NCBI GenBank assembly: GCA_038250675.1 | Contig: JBBSCB010000003.1 | Location: 77,768 to 141,767 of the forward strand | Length of the DNA stretch: 64,000 nt | Origin: JAICUF01 sp038250675 | GTDB taxonomy: Bacteria; Gemmatimonadota; Gemmatimonadetes; Gemmatimonadales; GWC2-71-9 | Reading direction: 5' to 3' | Shown here: piece after piece, positions 41,614 through 50,970 of the stretch | How the letters are laid out: the number at the start of each line of letters is the position of its first letter | Position numbering within the stretch: position 1 is the first letter of the stretch | Made by a program: the position numbers and the translations under genes | The notes under the pieces: generated by a model | The model's database searches: none | What the model saw: the letters and a program-made list of their open reading frames with translations, nothing else | What the model was told of the DNA's origin: nothing

Positions 41614-43314
41614 ATGCGTCTCGTGCTGCTCGCCGCGCTCCTCGTTGCCGCCGCCTGCCGGCCCGAACCGGCCGCGAAGCCGGTGAGCGAGACGTGGGAC
41701 GGTTTCGTCAGCCGGTTCATGGAAGCGCATTTTGCCGCCAACCCCAACTTTGCGGTCTACGAGGGGCGGCACGACTTCGACGGCAAGCTGCCTGACTGGA
41801 CTGAGGAGGGGCTCCGGACTCAGGTGCTGCGGCTCCGGGCAACGCGGGACTCCGCGGTGGTCTGGGACACCACCTCACTGGATCCGGCGCGACGGCTGCA
41901 GCGGCGCTATCTGCTCGCGATCGTCGACGGTGCGCTCTTCTGGCTCGACCAGGCCAAGTGGCCGTGGAAGAGTCCCGCCTGGTATGCCGACGCGCTCGAC
42001 CCCAACGTCTATATCGCCCGGCCCTACGCCGAGCCGATCGTCCGCGCACGGGCCCTGGCTGCGTGGGCGCGCGGCGTGCCCGCGGCCGCGCAGCAGATCC
42101 GGACCAATCTCCGCCCACCGCTGCCGCGGTCGTACATCGCCAACGCGCATACTCGCTTTGGCGGACTGGTCGGCTTTCTTCGCACCGATGCGCGAGCGGC
42201 CTTTGCCGCAGTGCCGGATGCCGCCGTGAAGGCGTCGCTCGACTCGGCGCTCGACGGTGCGGCACAGGCGATGAGCCAGCTGGATGCATGGTTTACCGCG
42301 CAGGAATCGACATCGGTGGACAGTTTTGCCATGGGGCCATTGCTGTTCACCAAGATGCTGTGGGCCACCGACCGCGTGAACGTGCCGCTGGACCGGCTCG
42401 AGGCGATTGGCCGCGCGGACATGGATCGAAACCTTGCTGCGCTGACGGAGGCGTGCCACGTCTTTGCGCGGCGGCGTACGCTCGTCGAGTGCATAGCCAA
42501 AGCCAACGCGCGGAAGCCCGCGGGGAGCCCGGTCCAGGCCGCCCGGCTTCAGGTGGACTCGCTGGCCACCTTCGTGAAGGCGCACGATCTCGTGAGCGTC
42601 CCCGGAAACGAGAAGGCCGAGGTGCGGGAATCGCCGCCGTACCAGCGGTGGAACTTTGCGTACATCGATCCGCCCGGTCCCTACGACAAGGGACTGCCCA
42701 GCGTCTATTACATCTCGCCGCCCGATCCGTCATGGCCGCCGCGGGAGCGGCGCGAGTATCTGCCGGGGCGCGCGAATCTGGAGTTCACCACGGTCCACGA
42801 GGTGTGGCCCGGGCATTTCCTCCAGTTCCTCCACTCCAACCGGTCGGCCGACAAGTTCGGCGCCGTCTTCGTCACCTACGGCTTCGCGGAAGGCTGGGCC
42901 CACTATGCCGAGGAGATGATGTGGGAGGCCGGACTGGGGCAGGGTGATCCCGAAGTGCACATCGGACAGCTTCAGAATGCGCTGCTTCGTGATGCGCGCT
43001 ATCTCTCCGCCATCGGGATGCACGCGCATGGCATGACGCTGGCGCAATCCGAACAGCTCTTTCACGAGCAGGCGCTGCAGGATCCGGCGACCTCGCGGCA
43101 GCAGGCGGCCCGCGGCAGCTTCGACCCGGAATACCTCAACTACACGCTGGGCAAGCTGATGATCCGGCAGCTCCGGGAGGACTGGACCCAGTCCCGTGGC
43201 GGGCGCGCGGCGTGGAAGGCGTTCCACGACCAGTTGCTGTCGTACGGCGGCCCGCCGGTCCCGCTGGTGCGGCGAGCCATGCTGGGTCCGGGAGCGGGGC
43301 CGCCGCTCCACTGA
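41614..43314 (+). CDS. DUF885 family lipoprotein, probable zinc peptidase
   Basis: 566 residues from ATG 41614. The signal MRLVLLAALLVAAAC has a lipobox with C15, so it is a lipoprotein. DUF885 marks: FTTVHEVWPGH (H395, E396, H401), then VTYGFAEGWAHYAEEMMWEAG with a second acidic helix, and YTLGKLMIRQLREDW. DUF885 proteins are gluzincin-like with a modified H-E-x4-H zinc site; activity is little studied. Converges with the kinase gene with 4 bp between. Confidence 0.9.
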   Translation: MRLVLLAALLVAAACRPEPAAKPVSETWDGFVSRFMEAHFAANPNFAVYEGRHDFDGKLPDWTEEGLRTQVLRLRATRDSAVVWDTTSLDPARRLQRRYLLAIVDGALFWLDQAKWPWKSPAWYADALDPNVYIARPYAEPIVRARALAAWARGVPAAAQQIRTNLRPPLPRSYIANAHTRFGGLVGFLRTDARAAFAAVPDAAVKASLDSALDGAAQAMSQLDAWFTAQESTSVDSFAMGPLLFTKMLWATDRVNVPLDRLEAIGRADMDRNLAALTEACHVFARRRTLVECIAKANARKPAGSPVQAARLQVDSLATFVKAHDLVSVPGNEKAEVRESPPYQRWNFAYIDPPGPYDKGLPSVYYISPPDPSWPPRERREYLPGRANLEFTTVHEVWPGHFLQFLHSNRSADKFGAVFVTYGFAEGWAHYAEEMMWEAGLGQGDPEVHIGQLQNALLRDARYLSAIGMHAHGMTLAQSEQLFHEQALQDPATSRQQAARGSFDPEYLNYTLGKLMIRQLREDWTQSRGGRAAWKAFHDQLLSYGGPPVPLVRRAMLGPGAGPPLH

Positions 43315-43318
43315 TCTC

Positions 43319-46300
43319 TCAGGGCCGCTCGGCCCGCTCATCCAGCACCCGGCGCACGCAGGCCACCAGTGCGTCGGGCGTGAACGGCTTCTGGATAAAC
43401 GGAGCGCCGGCACGCAGCTCGCCGCGCAGTACCATCTCGTCGCCGGTATGGCCCGAGCTGTAGAGCACCGGCGTGGGCGGCATCTGGTCCGCCGCCACGC
43501 GCTCGGCGATGGCCCGGCCGAGGTCGGTACCTCGCATGCCGCGCATGATCATGTCGGTCATCACGAGATCGAACGGCCGGCCGCCCGCCACCGCTGCGCG
43601 GCAGTTCTCCAGTGCCTCATGCCCGGCGTCCGCGGTGTGCACCGAGTAACCCGCCTCTTCAAGCGACCGTCGCGCGACGGTCAGCACCTGTTCGTCATCA
43701 TCCACTACGAGGATGCGCTCGTGTCCCCGGCCGGCACCCGATGGCTGGGCGGGATCGGGGCGTGACACCGGCCGGTCGGTCGCGGGGAGCGTGACGGCCA
43801 CCGTCGTGCCGTCGCCGGGCGTACTCTCGATGTCGAGCGTCCCGCCGCTCTGTGTCACGATGCCGTGCACCACCGACAAGCCAAGCCCGGTTCCCTGGCC
43901 GGTGGGCTTGGTCGTGAAGAACGGTTCGAGGACGCGATTGCGGACCAGCGCGCTCATGCCGGTACCGGTGTCGGCAAGCATCAGGCGGACGCCGGTGCCG
44001 GCCGTCGCCTGTTCCACCCGTACCGTCAGCGTGCCGCCGGACGGCATCGCATCGCGTGCGTTGAGCGCGAGATTCAGCAGGACCTGCTCGATCTGGGACC
44101 GATCGGCAAAAACCGACGCTGGCGCGGGCGACGGCTCGACCACCAGCGTCGACGCGGGGCCCAGCGCCTGGCGCAGCATGGGATCGAAGCCGCGCACCAC
44201 GTCGTTCAGGTCGAGGACGGCGGGGCGGAGGATCTGTCGCCGGCTGAAGGCCAGCAGCTGCTGCGTCACGTGCGCGGCGCGGTCGGCGGATCGGAGCACC
44301 TGTTCGACATCGCTCCGCACCGGACTGGCGGGCTCGAGCGCCTCGATCGCGAAGACGCTGAAGCCGATGCAGGCCTGGAGCGCGTTGTTGATCTCGTGCG
44401 CCACGCCGCCCGCCAGGTGGCCGACGCTCTCGAGGCGCTGCGCCGCCTGAAGCTGGGCCTGCGCCTGGCGGAGGTCGGTCAGGTCCAGCAGGAAAAACAC
44501 GCCGCCGCCGCCATCGGCCAGCCCGGTGCCGCCCGCCAGGACGGGAACGCGGGTGCCGTCCTTCCGGAGGAATTCCTTCTCGTACGGCGCGCACGCCCCG
44601 CGCTGCCGGACCTCCGCCAGTGCGCGCGCGTCGAGCTTGGCGTATTCCGGTGGCGTGAGCCGGCCGTGCCGGAGCTCGCCCGCGGCCAGGTCGGCGGGGG
44701 TGTAACCCAGCATGGTGAGGAGCGCGTCGTTGGCGTCGGTGACCCGGTCGCCGTCCCAGAAGGCAATGCCGATCATGTTGGAATCGATCACGCTCCGGAG
44801 CCGCGCCTCGCTGCGCCGGAGCGCATCCGCCGCCTCGCGTTCGGTCTCGAGCAGCCGATGTTCCTGCCCCGCGGCATCGCGGCGGAGCCGCAGCATGCGG
44901 AGGTGGGTCTCGACGCGCGCCACCAGCTCGGGCGCCGCAAACGGCTTCGTGATGTAGTCGTCGGCGCCGGTGCCGAGGCCGGCGACGCGGGATTCCTCGC
45001 CGGCACGCGCCGAGAGGAGGAGAACGGGGATGCCGGCGAGCGAGGGGTCTGCGCGCATCTCGCGCAGCAGGCCGACGCCGTCGAGTCGCGGCATCATTAC
45101 GTCACTGAGCACGAGATCAGGCGGATCTCGGCGGATCGCCTCGAGCGCGGCCAGGCCGTCCATCGCGGCGGTAACCCGCCAACGTGCGCCCAGGAGCCGG
45201 CCGATGTAGCCCCGCATGTCGGTATTGTCGTCCACCACGAGGACATGCGCACCCGGCATGGCGCCGGGATTGGGGTCGCGCTCGAGGCCAAATGCGGCGG
45301 CGCCGGTCTCCGGTGACGGCGCCCAGCGGGCCGCTTCGTCGACGAAGGCGGCGGCCAGCGAACCGCGCGGCGCGCCCGCGGCCAGCCGGCCGCGGGCCGC
45401 GGATTGTGGCGCGCCCAGGGGAACGATCAGCCTCACCGTCGTGCCGCTGCCGACGGTGCTCGCGAGCGTCACGTCGCCGCCGTGGAGCCGGGTCAGCTCA
45501 CGCACCAGCGACAGCCCGATGCCGGTACCCTCATGGGTGCGTCCCGTCGTGTGCGCGGCCCGGTGGAAGCGGTTGAAGACCAGCGGGACGTCGGCGGCGG
45601 GAATGCCGCAGCCGGTGTCCCGAACTGTGAGTTCGACGTGACCGTCAACCGCGCGGAGCCGGACGGTGATGCCGCCGCTCAGCGTGAACTTGAAGGCGTT
45701 CGAGAGCAGGTTGAGGACGATCTTTTCCCACATCCCGCGGTCGACGTACGCTGGCTGTGGCAGTGGCGGGCAGTCGACCTCGAGCCTGAGGCCCGCGCGC
45801 TCGATGGCCGATCGGAAGGTGCTGGCCAGGTCCGCGGTCAGCCCCGCCAGATCGGTCGGCTCGCGCTCGGCCGTCGCTTCCCCGGCTTCGAGCCGCGAGA
45901 AGTCCAGCAGTCCGTTCACCAGCTTCAGCAGCCGGAGGCTGTTGCGCTGCGCGAGCTCGAGGTGCGCCCGGTGCGCCGGTGCCAGCGCATGGTGTTCGTC
46001 CCCCAGGACGTCCTGAAGCGGGCCGAGGAGGAGCGTGAGCGGCGTGCGGAATTCGTGGCTGACGTTGGTGAAGAACGTGGTCTTGGCCAGGTTGAGCGCG
46101 GCGAGCGCCTGGGCCCGGCGCCGCTCCTCCACCAGCGCGCGGGCCTCGCCCACCGCGGCCGCCACCTGGCTCGCCACGAGGGTCAGGAAGGTGAGATAGC
46201 CGTCGTCGAGATGCTTGCGCGGGTTGACGCCGATCACCATGAAGCCGGCGGGCGCGGACTGCGGCGGGAGCACGATCGGCAGCACGACCGCGCGGTCCAC

Positions 46301-47215
46301 CGGCTCCGACCAGGCGGCGCTGAGAATCGTCTCGCCGCCCGTCCCGCCGAGCTCGAGCGTCGTGGCACCACCGCGGTACGCGGCGGCGATCAGGTCGGCG
46401 AACCACCCGGTGCCCGGATCGGGCGAGATCACCGCCGGCAGCCGCGGGTCGGCGGGGCTCACGGCACCAGCGAGCCCCGTGCGGCGGGCTCCGCGACCCG
46501 GGTCGTCGAACAGGTAGATCCCGATGAACGGCACGTCGTGCGGATTCCCGGCCAGCACGGCGGCGGCCGCATCGCACGCGGCGGCATCGTCAGCCGCGCG
46601 CGCGGTGGCGCCGGTCAGCTCGCGCAGGGTGCGCAGGCGCCGCTCGCCCAGCACGCGGTCGGTGGTCTCGATCACGGTCACGAGGACGCCGCCGGGTCGG
46701 CCCGACTCATTGCGGATGGCGCTGTAGGAAAAGGTGAAGTAGCACTCTTCGACGTAGCCATAGCGGTCCAGCGCGAGGATCTGGTCCTCGAGCCAGGTCG
46801 CCTCGCCCTGGAGCATGACCCGCTCGAACATCGGGCCGATGAAGTTCCAGATCTCGGCAAAGCATTCGCGCGTGCCCTGGCCCAGGGCGGCCGGGTGCTT
46901 GGTCGCGCCCAGGATCGGCCGGTAGGCGTCGTTGTAGAACTGGGTGAACTCCGGGCCCCACGCGATGTAGGTCGGATAGCGCGAGTCGAGCAGGATGCTC
47001 AGCGCAGTGCGGAGACTCTGCGGCCAGTCTTCGGCCGGGCCCAGCGGGGTGGCCGACCAGTCCAGGGCACGAATCAGGGCGCCCATGACGCCGCCGTCCG
47101 GCAGCATGTCGTACGCGGAACGGACCGTGGCCGTCAGGTCGGCCGGGCCCTCGACCGGGGACGATGGCGTGGACAGGCCCATGGCGATCTCGAGTTGCGG
47201 TGCGCCCCCGCGCAT
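43319..47215 (-). CDS. Hybrid histidine kinase with two kinase cores and two receiver domains
   Basis: 1298 residues from ATG 47215 (ATG 47182 also possible). Order: N-terminal PAS-like region typical of large hybrid kinases (DWSATPLGPAEDWPQSL), GAF-like (about 195-350), HisKA with HEFRTPL (His near 387), HATPase (DTGCGIP, GTGIGLSL, about 480-590), receiver (VLVVDDNTDMRG, Asp near 700), PAS (about 800-910), second HisKA with VAHEINNALQA (near 938), second HATPase (DTGTGM, GTGLGLSVVHG) and terminal receiver (ILVVDDDEQVL, Asp near 1217). No transmembrane segment and no DNA-binding output, so it should signal from the cytoplasm to an unseen partner. Two complete cores in one chain is uncommon. 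Confidence 0.93.
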   Translation of the reverse strand: MRGGAPQLEIAMGLSTPSSPVEGPADLTATVRSAYDMLPDGGVMGALIRALDWSATPLGPAEDWPQSLRTALSILLDSRYPTYIAWGPEFTQFYNDAYRPILGATKHPAALGQGTRECFAEIWNFIGPMFERVMLQGEATWLEDQILALDRYGYVEECYFTFSYSAIRNESGRPGGVLVTVIETTDRVLGERRLRTLRELTGATARAADDAAACDAAAAVLAGNPHDVPFIGIYLFDDPGRGARRTGLAGAVSPADPRLPAVISPDPGTGWFADLIAAAYRGGATTLELGGTGGETILSAAWSEPVDRAVVLPIVLPPQSAPAGFMVIGVNPRKHLDDGYLTFLTLVASQVAAAVGEARALVEERRRAQALAALNLAKTTFFTNVSHEFRTPLTLLLGPLQDVLGDEHHALAPAHRAHLELAQRNSLRLLKLVNGLLDFSRLEAGEATAEREPTDLAGLTADLASTFRSAIERAGLRLEVDCPPLPQPAYVDRGMWEKIVLNLLSNAFKFTLSGGITVRLRAVDGHVELTVRDTGCGIPAADVPLVFNRFHRAAHTTGRTHEGTGIGLSLVRELTRLHGGDVTLASTVGSGTTVRLIVPLGAPQSAARGRLAAGAPRGSLAAAFVDEAARWAPSPETGAAAFGLERDPNPGAMPGAHVLVVDDNTDMRGYIGRLLGARWRVTAAMDGLAALEAIRRDPPDLVLSDVMMPRLDGVGLLREMRADPSLAGIPVLLLSARAGEESRVAGLGTGADDYITKPFAAPELVARVETHLRMLRLRRDAAGQEHRLLETEREAADALRRSEARLRSVIDSNMIGIAFWDGDRVTDANDALLTMLGYTPADLAAGELRHGRLTPPEYAKLDARALAEVRQRGACAPYEKEFLRKDGTRVPVLAGGTGLADGGGGVFFLLDLTDLRQAQAQLQAAQRLESVGHLAGGVAHEINNALQACIGFSVFAIEALEPASPVRSDVEQVLRSADRAAHVTQQLLAFSRRQILRPAVLDLNDVVRGFDPMLRQALGPASTLVVEPSPAPASVFADRSQIEQVLLNLALNARDAMPSGGTLTVRVEQATAGTGVRLMLADTGTGMSALVRNRVLEPFFTTKPTGQGTGLGLSVVHGIVTQSGGTLDIESTPGDGTTVAVTLPATDRPVSRPDPAQPSGAGRGHERILVVDDDEQVLTVARRSLEEAGYSVHTADAGHEALENCRAAVAGGRPFDLVMTDMIMRGMRGTDLGRAIAERVAADQMPPTPVLYSSGHTGDEMVLRGELRAGAPFIQKPFTPDALVACVRRVLDERAERP

Positions 47216-47313
47216 GTCAGGGCGCGGGGTGGAGAAACGGGCACGGTCGGGTCTGGCCCGGAGTTGGCAGCCTCAAGTACGCGGCGCCATCATGGGGCGT
47301 CAAGTCCTCCTGC

Positions 47314-47341
47314 TTGACAGTTCCGCTCGGCCGGGTAACCT
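47314..47341 (+). promoter_or_regulatory. Promoter of the cupredoxin-like lipoprotein gene
   Basis: TTGACA at 47314-47319, 16-bp spacer, TAACCT at 47336-47341, 54 bases before the GTG start. The -35 is perfect and the -10 fair. Confidence 0.5.
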
Positions 47342-47394
47342 ATGGCGTTCGCCTCCGCATTTGCCGCAGCGTCCCATTCGCTACTGGAGGTCGT

Positions 47395-48261
47395 GTGTCT
47401 CGAGTTCTCCGGATTTCGTGGCTGCTCGTTCCCGCCGTCGGTATCACCGCCTGCTCCGCCAGGGAGCAGGCGGCCGCCCGGCCGGATTCCGCCGCGGTAC
47501 AGGCGGCGGCGCCAGCCGCGCCCAATGTCGTCACCGTCCACGCGAAGGACTTTGCCTTCGACGCACCGGCCCAGATCCCGGCCGGGATGACCACGTTTCA
47601 CCTGGTGAATGACGGGCCCAGCATCCACCATATGCAGATCATTCGCCTCGACAGCGCCAGGACGATCGATGACCTCAAGGCCGCGCTCGCCAAGCCGGGA
47701 CCGATGCCGGCCTGGGCGGTGGCCGCCGGCGGGCCCAATGCCCCGGATCCGGGCTCCGAGTCCAACACCACGATGGACATGGCGGCTGGCAGCTACGCGA
47801 TCGTGTGCTTCGTGGACATTCCGGGCGGCGTGCCGCATTTCACCAAGGGCATGTTCCAGCCGCTGACGGTCGCCCCCTCCAGCGCGGTGCCGGTCGCGGC
47901 GCCCACGCCGGACGTCACGATTTCACTCACCGACTACGCCTTCACGCTCTCCCAGCCGGTGACGGCGGGCATGCGCACATTTGCGGTCCAGGCCTCGGGC
48001 CAGTCGCACGAGGTGGAGCTGATTCGGCTCGCGCCGGGCAAGACGGCCAGGGACATGATGGCCTGGATGCAGAAGCCGGTGGGGCCACCGCCAGGATCAG
48101 GTGTCGGCGGGGTGGCGGCGCTGACGCCGGGTTCGACGCCGGTCTATTTCACGGCGAATATGACACCAGCCGATTATATGCTGATCTGCTTCCTGCCGGA
48201 CAGGAAAGACGGCAAGCCCCACTTCATGAAGGGGATGATGCAGACGATCACGGTGGATTGA
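47395..48261 (+). CDS. Lipoprotein with two tandem cupredoxin-like domains
   Basis: 288 residues from GTG 47395 with TGGAGG upstream; lipobox AVGITAC gives C20 as the lipidated residue. Two homologous halves, about 45-160 and 172-287, each hold a cupredoxin-like set of potential type-1 copper ligands: H78 or H79, C138, H148, M153 in the first and H205, C265, H276, M281 in the second (pattern ..Y-x-x-x-C-F..PHF-x-K-G-M). The Cys-to-His gap is wider than in plastocyanin, so copper binding is a hypothesis. Overlaps the convergent alpha-galactosidase by 14 bp. Confidence 0.75.
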   Translation: MSRVLRISWLLVPAVGITACSAREQAAARPDSAAVQAAAPAAPNVVTVHAKDFAFDAPAQIPAGMTTFHLVNDGPSIHHMQIIRLDSARTIDDLKAALAKPGPMPAWAVAAGGPNAPDPGSESNTTMDMAAGSYAIVCFVDIPGGVPHFTKGMFQPLTVAPSSAVPVAAPTPDVTISLTDYAFTLSQPVTAGMRTFAVQASGQSHEVELIRLAPGKTARDMMAWMQKPVGPPPGSGVGGVAALTPGSTPVYFTANMTPADYMLICFLPDRKDGKPHFMKGMMQTITVD

Positions 48262-49462
48262 GCGAGGCCGGGCCGGCAGCCGCGGGCTGACCGGCCGGCA
48301 CCACCCGCAGCAGCAGCACCGCATGCGGGCCCACCGTCGCCGTGTATTCGCGGTGGAACGTCCCAAGGTCGGCGTGGGCCCACAGATCGCGCACCCGCAC
48401 CGAGTCGCGTCGGATCCCGGTTCGTGAGAAGTAGGCTGTGATCCGGGCCGGCGCGGAGGACCGATTGAAGAGCGCCACCGCGCGCGCACCGCCCCGGAGC
48501 GGCTTGGCCCAGACCTGCAGCTCGGGCCCGTCGGCCCACACCAGCATCCCCTGCCGCCCCAGTGAGTCCTGATCCACCGCGATCACTTCGGGATTGGTCA
48601 GGATCGCCTTCGTCTCCGCCGACATCGTGCGCAGGTCGTTGCCCGCGATCAGCGGCGCCGCCATGATGGCCCACATGCTGAAGTGGGCCCGGTATTCGTC
48701 TGCGCTCATGCCGCCGTTGCCCACCTCGAGCATGTCGGGATCGTTCCAGCCCCCCGGTCCCGCCACGCCGGCGTGCTGGGCCGACTGGTCCAGATTGCCC
48801 AGCATGGACGGCCATTTGTCCTCGATATCATCCGTCGTGCGCCAGAGATGGCCCACCCGCGGCGCCCAGTCCCACGGCTGATTCGAGCCCCACTCGCAGA
48901 TGCTGAGCACGATACGGCGGCCGGAGCGCGCCAGCGCATCGCGGAAGCGCGCATACTGCGTCGGCGCATCGAGTCCCGCCGCGTTGCACCAGTCCTCCTT
49001 CACGTAGTCCACTCCCCACGCGGCGTAGGTGCGCGCGTCCTGCACCTCATGGCCCAGGGTGCCCGGCCGCCCCTGGCAGGTTTTGGTGCCGGCGTCGGTA
49101 TAGATCCCGAACCTGAGTCCCCGACTGTGCACGTAGTCGGCGAGCGCCTTGATCCCTGCCGGGAAACGCGCCGAATCGGCGACGATGGTGCCGTCCGCCG
49201 CCCGCGCGACCTGCCAGCAGTCGTCGATCACCACATAGCGGTAGCCGGCATCGCGCATGCCGCTCGCGGCCATGGCATCGGCGGTTTCCCGGATGAGCCG
49301 GTCGCTGACGTCGCAGCCGAAATGGTTCCAGCTGTTCCAGCCCATCGGCGGCGTCCGGGCCTGGCCGTCGTCGAGCAGCGGCGACGCATCGCGGTGCAGG
49401 GCAAGCGGCAGGGTGAGCAGGGGCAGCAGCAGCAGCGCGAAACGGCGGGCAGAAGTGCGCAC
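48248..49462 (-). CDS. Secreted GH27 alpha-galactosidase
   Basis: 404 residues from GTG 49462 with GGAGAA upstream and a signal peptide (FALLLLPLLTLPLALH). GH27 marks: RTPPMGWNSWNHFGCDVSD, GYRYVVIDDCWQ, FGIYTDAGTKTCQGRPG, the nucleophile D157 in YVKEDWC, and GPGGWNDPDMLEVG. The acid/base is probably D225 (in GNLDQS) by position. It cleaves terminal alpha-galactose from oligosaccharides or glycans. Its 3' end overlaps the cupredoxin gene. It lacks the usual carbohydrate-binding tail; the last 80 residues form the C-terminal beta-sandwich. Confidence 0.94.
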   Translation of the reverse strand: MRTSARRFALLLLPLLTLPLALHRDASPLLDDGQARTPPMGWNSWNHFGCDVSDRLIRETADAMAASGMRDAGYRYVVIDDCWQVARAADGTIVADSARFPAGIKALADYVHSRGLRFGIYTDAGTKTCQGRPGTLGHEVQDARTYAAWGVDYVKEDWCNAAGLDAPTQYARFRDALARSGRRIVLSICEWGSNQPWDWAPRVGHLWRTTDDIEDKWPSMLGNLDQSAQHAGVAGPGGWNDPDMLEVGNGGMSADEYRAHFSMWAIMAAPLIAGNDLRTMSAETKAILTNPEVIAVDQDSLGRQGMLVWADGPELQVWAKPLRGGARAVALFNRSSAPARITAYFSRTGIRRDSVRVRDLWAHADLGTFHREYTATVGPHAVLLLRVVPAGQPAAAGPASLNPP

Positions 49463-49619
49463 AGGCTTCTCCGTGAGAGCGTGGAGGGATCCGCTATGGT
49501 ACTGACGGGGAGCGGTTGCCGCCATGGCGGGGCCTGTAAGCCGGGTCACGGTGGGGTCGGTGCCGGGTGGACATATTGGAAACCGCTCGACAATCGTCTC
49601 CCAGCAGCAAGGCCCAGGA

Positions 49620-50576
49620 ATGTCGCAGTTCATTCGTTCCAGCGCGGTGCTCGCGGTCGCGCTCGGCGGTGCCGGGTGCAGCCCACCGCGGGATCGAGTG
49701 CCGGTGGCCGGGCAGCAGCAGGTGGCGCCCACCGCGGCCGCGGCCGGGGTGGACGCCGCATCGCCCGGTGTGCTGGCGCACTACGATCTCACGGGGAAAC
49801 CCGCCTGGCAGGCCAAGCTTCCGAAGGACCTGGAGGAGATTTCCGGGCTCGCCTTCGGCGGGGACGGGCGGCTGTTTGCCGAGGGGGACCAGGACGGGAC
49901 GATCTGGCAGCTCGATGCACGCTCCGGGAAGGTGCTCAAGACCTTTCGTCTCGCGCCGACCGGCCACGACCCCGACATGGGCAAGAAGCAGAAGGCCGGC
50001 GTCGTCACCGGCGACTTCGAGGACATCCAGATCGTGGGCGACCGCTTCTTCCTGATCTCCAGCACCGGAACGCTGCTCGAGTTCAGGGAAGGCGCCGACG
50101 GCGCTCGCGTGCCCTACACCGCCTACGATACCGGGCTGGGCAAGGCGTGCGAGATCGAGGGCCTGGCGCATGATGCGACGACCCGGGCGCTGCTGATTCT
50201 CTGCAAGCATGCGCAGCGCGACGACTGGAAGGATGAGGTCGTGGCCGTCGGCTGGTCGCTGGAGCGGAAGGCCACCGACGTGGCACCGCGCTTCCGGATA
50301 CCGTACGCGCGGACCGCCGCGGTCACCGGCGACAGGGCGTTCCACGGTTCCGCCGTGGCCTACGCGCCGGACGGCGGCTCACTGGTGCTGATCGCGGGAC
50401 CGCAGGAATCGTTCGTGGAACTGTCGCCGGTAGGTGCGGTGATCGCGGGGGGCCAGCTGGATCACGGCGCGCATCGTCAGCCGGAGGGGATCGCCTTTGC
50501 GCCGGATGGGACGCTGCTCATCAGCGACGAGGGCGCGGGCAAGCGCGCGACGATCAGCGGCTACGCCCGCCACTGA
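49620..50576 (+). CDS. SdiA-regulated-like beta-propeller lipoprotein
   Basis: 318 residues from ATG 49620; lipobox VALGGAGC with C20. The pattern KDLEEISGLAFGGDGRLFAEGDQDG, DFEDIQIVGDRFFLISSTGTLLEF, CEIEGLAHDATTRALLILCK and QPEGIAFAPDGTLLISDEG fits the SdiA-regulated (YjiK-like) six-bladed propeller. Envelope protein of unknown ligand. A 12-bp perfect palindrome, CCGCCATGGCGG, is at 49519-49530 in the 157-bp gap shared with the alpha-galactosidase. Its 3' end overlaps the hxlR-type gene by 23 bp. Confidence 0.8.
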   Translation: MSQFIRSSAVLAVALGGAGCSPPRDRVPVAGQQQVAPTAAAAGVDAASPGVLAHYDLTGKPAWQAKLPKDLEEISGLAFGGDGRLFAEGDQDGTIWQLDARSGKVLKTFRLAPTGHDPDMGKKQKAGVVTGDFEDIQIVGDRFFLISSTGTLLEFREGADGARVPYTAYDTGLGKACEIEGLAHDATTRALLILCKHAQRDDWKDEVVAVGWSLERKATDVAPRFRIPYARTAAVTGDRAFHGSAVAYAPDGGSLVLIAGPQESFVELSPVGAVIAGGQLDHGAHRQPEGIAFAPDGTLLISDEGAGKRATISGYARH

Positions 50577-50904
50577 CGTCCGCGGGTTCCGCCGGCGCCT
50601 CGAGGTGCCGGGTGGCCCAGCGGGACAGGGCATCCACCACGTCCTGCAGCGCGATGCCCGCATCGGTCAGCTCGTAGCTGGTCCTGGGCGGCATCATCGA
50701 ATGCACCGTCCGGCACACCACGCCGCTCCGCTCGAGACGCTCCAGGCGCTGGGTCAGTGTCGTCGGGTTGGCACCCACCGCCCGGCCCAGGTCGTTGAAG
50801 CCGAGGGGTCCGGTGAGCAGGGCGCGGATGATGTGCAGCGTCCACTTCTCCTGGAGGAGTTCGATGGACGCATGGACCGGGCAGAACTCGGGATCGCCGC
50901 TCAT
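50554..50904 (-). CDS. HxlR-family transcriptional regulator
   Basis: 116 residues from ATG 50904. The winged-helix pattern FCPVHASIELLQEKWTLHIIRALLTGPLGFNDLGRAVG...TLTQRLERLERSGVVCRTVH...SYELTDAG is that of HxlR regulators. The Cys near residue 8 (EFCPVH) sits where some members have a redox-sensing Cys. It is divergent from a YceI gene whose promoter carries palindromes, so it probably controls that gene and itself. HxlR proteins bind as dimers and often respond to aldehydes or quinones; the signal here is unknown. Confidence 0.92.
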   Translation of the reverse strand: MSGDPEFCPVHASIELLQEKWTLHIIRALLTGPLGFNDLGRAVGANPTTLTQRLERLERSGVVCRTVHSMMPPRTSYELTDAGIALQDVVDALSRWATRHLEAPAEPADVSGGRSR

Positions 50905-50918
50905 GACGGAAAGTAGTG

Positions 50919-50961
50919 TTGTACAAAGGAAAATCAAGCACTTGACAAAATAGAGTGCACT
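50919..50961. promoter_or_regulatory. Candidate HxlR operators
   Basis: Two 8-bp perfect palindromes in the 116-bp hxlR-yceI gap: TTGTACAA at 50919-50926 and AGTGCACT at 50954-50961. Their centres are 35 bp apart, and the second lies inside the spacer of the yceI promoter, a usual place for a repressor. The two sites differ in sequence, so binding by one protein is not sure. Confidence 0.4.
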
Positions 50962-50970
50962 AAATAATAT
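50942..50970 (+). promoter_or_regulatory. Consensus promoter of the yceI-DUF481 operon
   Basis: TTGACA at 50942-50947, 17-bp spacer, TAATAT at 50965-50970: the best sigma70-type match in the window, set in an AT-rich island. Leader to the ATG at 51021 is about 43 nt and has GAGGAG seven bases before the start. Confidence 0.8.
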
